DNA of 64,000 nucleotides from an uncultured Gemmatimonadota bacterium (lineage in GTDB: Bacteria > Latescibacterota > UBA2968 > UBA8231). The translations under genes were made by a program, and so were the position numbers. The notes below the pieces were generated by a model. The model did not search any database. It was not told where the DNA came from and worked only from the letters and a program-made list of their open reading frames with translations. This document shows positions 61,014 through 64,000 of the stretch, piece after piece. Location of the stretch: positions 1 to 64,000 of the forward strand of contig CAITNQ010000307.1 in NCBI GenBank assembly GCA_903893785.1, read 5' to 3'. Position 1 is the stretch's first letter. Each line of letters opens with the position of its first letter.

Positions 61014-61475
61014 ATGATCCGGATCGCCAAGGTGCTGCTGCCTACGGACCTGTCCGAGTATGCCGCGGGTGCGGTTCCGTATGCAGTGGAGTTCGCCCGT
61101 TCCTTCGGCGCCGCCCTGCATCTGCTCAGCGTCGTCGACGCCCACTGGGTGGGACCAGTGGTCAACGTCGAGTTCCCCGGCCAGGTCGAGGACACCCTGC
61201 AGTTCCACCGCCAGGCAGCTGAACGCGGCGTGCGTTCACTGGCGGACGAGATCTCCGGGGTGGCCGTACGCACCGAGGTGCTCATCGGGGCGCCGCACGT
61301 CGAGATCGTCCGGTACGCGCGCCGGGAAGAGATCGACCTGATCGTTCTGGCCACCCACGGTCGCACTGGCCTGGCCCACGCCCTCATCGGCAGCGTCGCT
61401 GAGAAGGTCGTGCAGATGGCGCCCTGCCCGGTGCTGACCGTCAAGCACTCCGCGCACGAGTTCGTCATGCCTTAG
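61014..61475 (+). CDS. Universal stress protein A family
   Basis: The protein has 153 residues from MIRIAKVLLPTDLSEYA (AGGAGGG upstream). The nucleotide-binding motif is present as THGRTGLAHALIGSVAEKV, and PCPVLTVK closes the domain. Family members bind ATP and act in stress or energy status responses. It lies 16 bp before the PFOR gene and shares its predicted sigma-54 promoter. Confidence 0.93.
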   Translation: MIRIAKVLLPTDLSEYAAGAVPYAVEFARSFGAALHLLSVVDAHWVGPVVNVEFPGQVEDTLQFHRQAAERGVRSLADEISGVAVRTEVLIGAPHVEIVRYARREEIDLIVLATHGRTGLAHALIGSVAEKVVQMAPCPVLTVKHSAHEFVMP

Positions 61476-61491
61476 CGGAAAGAGGTTGAGA

Positions 61492-64000
61492 ATGGAGAGA
61501 CGCATCGTCACGATCGAAGGCAGCGAAGCGGCCGCTTCGGTGGCGCACCGGTTGAGCGAGGTCATCGCCATTTACCCGATCACGCCCTCGTCGGGCATGG
61601 GGGAGATGGCTGATGCCTGGTCGGCTGCCGGGCGCAAGAACGTCTGGGGCACCGTACCCCACGTCATCGAGATGCAGAGCGAGGGAGGCGCTGCGGGCGC
61701 CATCCACGGCGCTCAGGTCGCCGGCGCCCTGACCACCACCTTCACGGCATCTCAGGGCCTGCTGCTGATGATCCCCGACATGTACAAAATTGCCGGGGAG
61801 TTGACGCCTTTTGTCATGCACGTTTCGGCCCGCGCCCTGGCTACCCATGCGCTGTCGATCTTCGGCGACCACAGCGATGTCATGTCAGTGCGCCAGACCG
61901 GCTTTGCGCTGCTGGCCTCCGGCTCGACGCAGGAGATCCACGACCTGGCGCTGGTGGCGCACTCGGCCACCTTGGCCACACGCGTTCCCTTCCTGCATTT
62001 CTTCGACGGTTTCCGCAGCACGCACGAAGTCGGCAAGATCGAGGAACTTACCGACGGCGACCTGCGCACGCTGATCTCCGATGAGCTGGTGTGGCAGCTC
62101 CGGTCGCGGCGCCTGACGCCCGATGCCCCGACCCTGAAGGGCACGGCCCAGAACCCGGATGTCTATTTCCAGGGGCGCGAAGCCGGCAACCGCTTCTACG
62201 ATGCCTGCCCGGCCGCGGTCCAGGCGGCCATGGACCAGTTCGCTGCCCTCACCGGCCGGAGTTACCACCTGTTCGACTACGTCGGCGCTGCCGATGCCGA
62301 ACGGGTCATGGTGATCATGGGTTCGGGAGCCGAAGTCGCCCACGAAGCAGTCGAAGCCCTGACCGCCAGCGGCGAGAAGGTGGGGGTGCTGAAGGTCCGT
62401 CTGTACCGACCCTTCGACGCGACCAGCTTCGTCCGGGCCCTGCCGGCTTCGGCGCAGACCATCGCCGTGCTCGACCGCACCAAGGAACCGGGTGCGGGCG
62501 GCGAGCCGCTGTTCCTCGACGTAGTCGGTGCCCTGGACGAACTGGAGATAACCGGCAAACGGGTCATCGGTGGGCGCTATGGCCTGGGCTCCAAGGAATT
62601 CAACCCGGCCATGGTCAAGGGGGTGTTCGACGAAATGAAGGCGGCGCGGCCGAAGAAGCACTTCACCATCGGCATCGTCGACGACGTCACCCGCCTGAGC
62701 CTGGCCTACGATCCCGACTTCAGCACCGAACAGGACGACGTCACCCGGGCCCTGTTCTACGGCCTCGGTTCGGACGGCACGGTGGGCGCCAACCGTAACT
62801 CGATCAAGATCATCGGCGAGGAGACGGCCAACTACGCCCAGGGCTACTTCGTGTTCGACTCGCGCAAATCCGGCTCCATGACGGTGTCGCATCTGCGCTT
62901 CGGGCCCCGTCCCATCCGCTCTTCGTACCTGATCGATCGCGCCAACTTCGTCGCCTGTCATCAAGCGGTATTCCTGGAGAAGATCGACGTGCTGGCGCAG
63001 GCGACCACCGGCGCCACCTTCCTGCTCAACTGCCAGGAACCGCGCGAGCGGGTCTGGGACAGTCTGCCCCGCCACATCCAGGAGCAGATCGTCAACAAGA
63101 AGATCCGCCTGTTCGCCATCGACGCGTATAAGGTGGCTCGCGAGACCGGCATGGGCGGTCGCATCAACACCGTGATGCAGACCTGTTTCTTCGCCATCTC
63201 CAACGTGTTACCGCGCGAAGACGCCATCGCCCGCATCAAGGACGCCATCAAGAAGACGTACGGGAAGCGTGGCGAGGAAGTCGTCAAACGTAACTACGCC
63301 GCCGTCGACCAGACGCTGGAGAACCTGTACGAGATACCGGCAGCCGGGGTTAGCAGCACGGTTCCCATGCCGCCGGTGGTGTCGGACAAGGCGCCGCAGT
63401 TCGTCCGCGAGGTCACGGCCCGCATGATGGAGAAGCCGGGTGACCTGGTGGGGAGCCATATCCCGGTGAGTCTGCTGCCGGTAGACGGCACGTACCCGAC
63501 CGGTACGACGCAGTGGGAGAAGCGCAACATTGCCCTGGAAATCCCGGTGTGGGATCCCGAGACCTGCATCCAGTGCAACAAGTGCGCCATGGTCTGCCCG
63601 CACGCGGTGATCCGCTCCAAGGTCTATTCGGCTGACCTGTTGGCTGGGGCCCCGCCCACGTTCAAGTCCACCGCCGCCAAGGGCCGCGACTTCCCCGAGG
63701 GCTCGGTCTTCACCATCCAAGTGGCCCCCGAAGACTGCACCGCCTGCGGTCTGTGCGTTGAGGTCTGCCCGGCCAAGAACAAGCGCGAGACGCGGCTGAA
63801 GGCCATCAACCTGGCGCCCCAGCCGCCGCTGCGCGAGTCTGAGCGCGCCAACTGGGAGTTCTTCCAGGGCCGGTTGCCGCTGCCCGACCGGCGCGAACTG
63901 AAGCTCAACACGGTCAAGGGGGCGCAGTTCCTTGAGCCCCTGTTCGAGTTCTCCGGCGCCTGTGAAGGGTGTGGCGAGACGCCCTATGTTAAGCTGGTCA
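61492..64000 (+). CDS. nifJ: Pyruvate:ferredoxin (flavodoxin) oxidoreductase, N-terminal part (3' end outside window)
   Basis: The frame starts METRIONINE-Glu-Arg-Arg (ERRIVTIEGSEAAASVAHR follows) and stays open to the window edge: 836 codons of about 1180 expected. Visible are the domain I motif IYPITPSSGMGEMAD, HVIEMQSEGGAAGAIHGA, FTASQGLLLMIPDMYK, domain III (ETGMGGRINTVMQTCFF), and two 4Fe-4S clusters in CIQCNKCAMVCPH and CTACGLCVEVCPAK. It converts acetyl-CoA, CO2 and reduced ferredoxin to pyruvate or the reverse, so it joins the acetyl-CoA pathway to biosynthesis. Confidence 0.95.
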   Translation, partial: MERRIVTIEGSEAAASVAHRLSEVIAIYPITPSSGMGEMADAWSAAGRKNVWGTVPHVIEMQSEGGAAGAIHGAQVAGALTTTFTASQGLLLMIPDMYKIAGELTPFVMHVSARALATHALSIFGDHSDVMSVRQTGFALLASGSTQEIHDLALVAHSATLATRVPFLHFFDGFRSTHEVGKIEELTDGDLRTLISDELVWQLRSRRLTPDAPTLKGTAQNPDVYFQGREAGNRFYDACPAAVQAAMDQFAALTGRSYHLFDYVGAADAERVMVIMGSGAEVAHEAVEALTASGEKVGVLKVRLYRPFDATSFVRALPASAQTIAVLDRTKEPGAGGEPLFLDVVGALDELEITGKRVIGGRYGLGSKEFNPAMVKGVFDEMKAARPKKHFTIGIVDDVTRLSLAYDPDFSTEQDDVTRALFYGLGSDGTVGANRNSIKIIGEETANYAQGYFVFDSRKSGSMTVSHLRFGPRPIRSSYLIDRANFVACHQAVFLEKIDVLAQATTGATFLLNCQEPRERVWDSLPRHIQEQIVNKKIRLFAIDAYKVARETGMGGRINTVMQTCFFAISNVLPREDAIARIKDAIKKTYGKRGEEVVKRNYAAVDQTLENLYEIPAAGVSSTVPMPPVVSDKAPQFVREVTARMMEKPGDLVGSHIPVSLLPVDGTYPTGTTQWEKRNIALEIPVWDPETCIQCNKCAMVCPHAVIRSKVYSADLLAGAPPTFKSTAAKGRDFPEGSVFTIQVAPEDCTACGLCVEVCPAKNKRETRLKAINLAPQPPLRESERANWEFFQGRLPLPDRRELKLNTVKGAQFLEPLFEFSGACEGCGETPYVKLV

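Overview
High-GC bacterial window, mostly coding, from a Gram-negative-type (diderm) anaerobe. It carries an outer-membrane porin, a multiheme cytochrome set, ferredoxin-linked oxidoreductases and a complete carbonyl branch of the Wood-Ljungdahl pathway. One secreted protein ends in a FlgD/T9SS-like sorting domain of the YPNPFNP type. That domain is common in FCB-group lineages (Eisenbacteria, Krumholzibacteria, Zixibacteria and relatives), so an FCB-type acetogen or CO/formate-using anaerobe is my best guess. Phylum is not decidable here.

Layout. (1) 1-5.5 kb, minus: a candidate trans-envelope electron conduit of beta-barrel porin, 13-heme periplasmic cytochrome, 15-heme lipoprotein cytochrome, and a membrane cytochrome b/c protein with 11 hemes that is cut by the window edge. 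(2) 6.0-7.0 kb, plus: an HDAC-family deacetylase. (3) 7.0-14.8 kb, minus: a corrinoid methyl-transfer island with a corrinoid protein, a RACE-type activator, an 844-residue fusion of pterin methyltransferase + MetF + MetV, and two URO-D-type methyltransferases. (4) 15.2-15.8 kb: mobA. (5) 16.2-45.8 kb, plus: one long co-directional Wood-Ljungdahl block, in order marR, fhs, hdrCBA, mvhD, folD, metV, metF, DUF3786, cooC, small ORF, acsD, cooS/acsA, acsB, acsC, acsE, acsV, cooC, zinc-ribbon gene, DUF3786, histidine kinase, response regulator, pabBC. (6) 46-50 kb: pabA, a porin, and a secreted spherulin-4-like protein. (7) 50-58 kb, minus: dapA-like, sucCD, korDABC, PPi-type phosphofructokinase, adenylate kinase. 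(8) 58.5-64 kb: an Rrf2 regulator, hemN, a universal stress protein, and pyruvate:ferredoxin oxidoreductase (cut by the window edge).

How it fits together: Fhs, FolD and MetFV carry formate to methyl-THF. AcsE, AcsCD and AcsB/CooS build or cleave acetyl-CoA. CooC and AcsV load nickel and reactivate the corrinoid. HdrABC-MvhD probably bifurcates electrons with MetFV. PFOR and KOR connect acetyl-CoA and succinyl-CoA to ferredoxin. The cytochrome conduit could dispose of, or supply, electrons at the cell surface.

The least expected signal is regulatory. Five intergenic regions contain sigma-54 (-24/-12) promoters. Four of them are preceded by the same palindrome, TGGGAC-N6-GTCCCA (or a close variant), at enhancer distance. 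They sit upstream of the cytochrome conduit, the corrinoid island, the dapA-suc-kor operon and usp-PFOR, which suggests one unnamed sigma-54 activator controlling redox and energy metabolism. The second notable item is the fused methyltransferase-MetF-MetV enzyme inside the corrinoid island.
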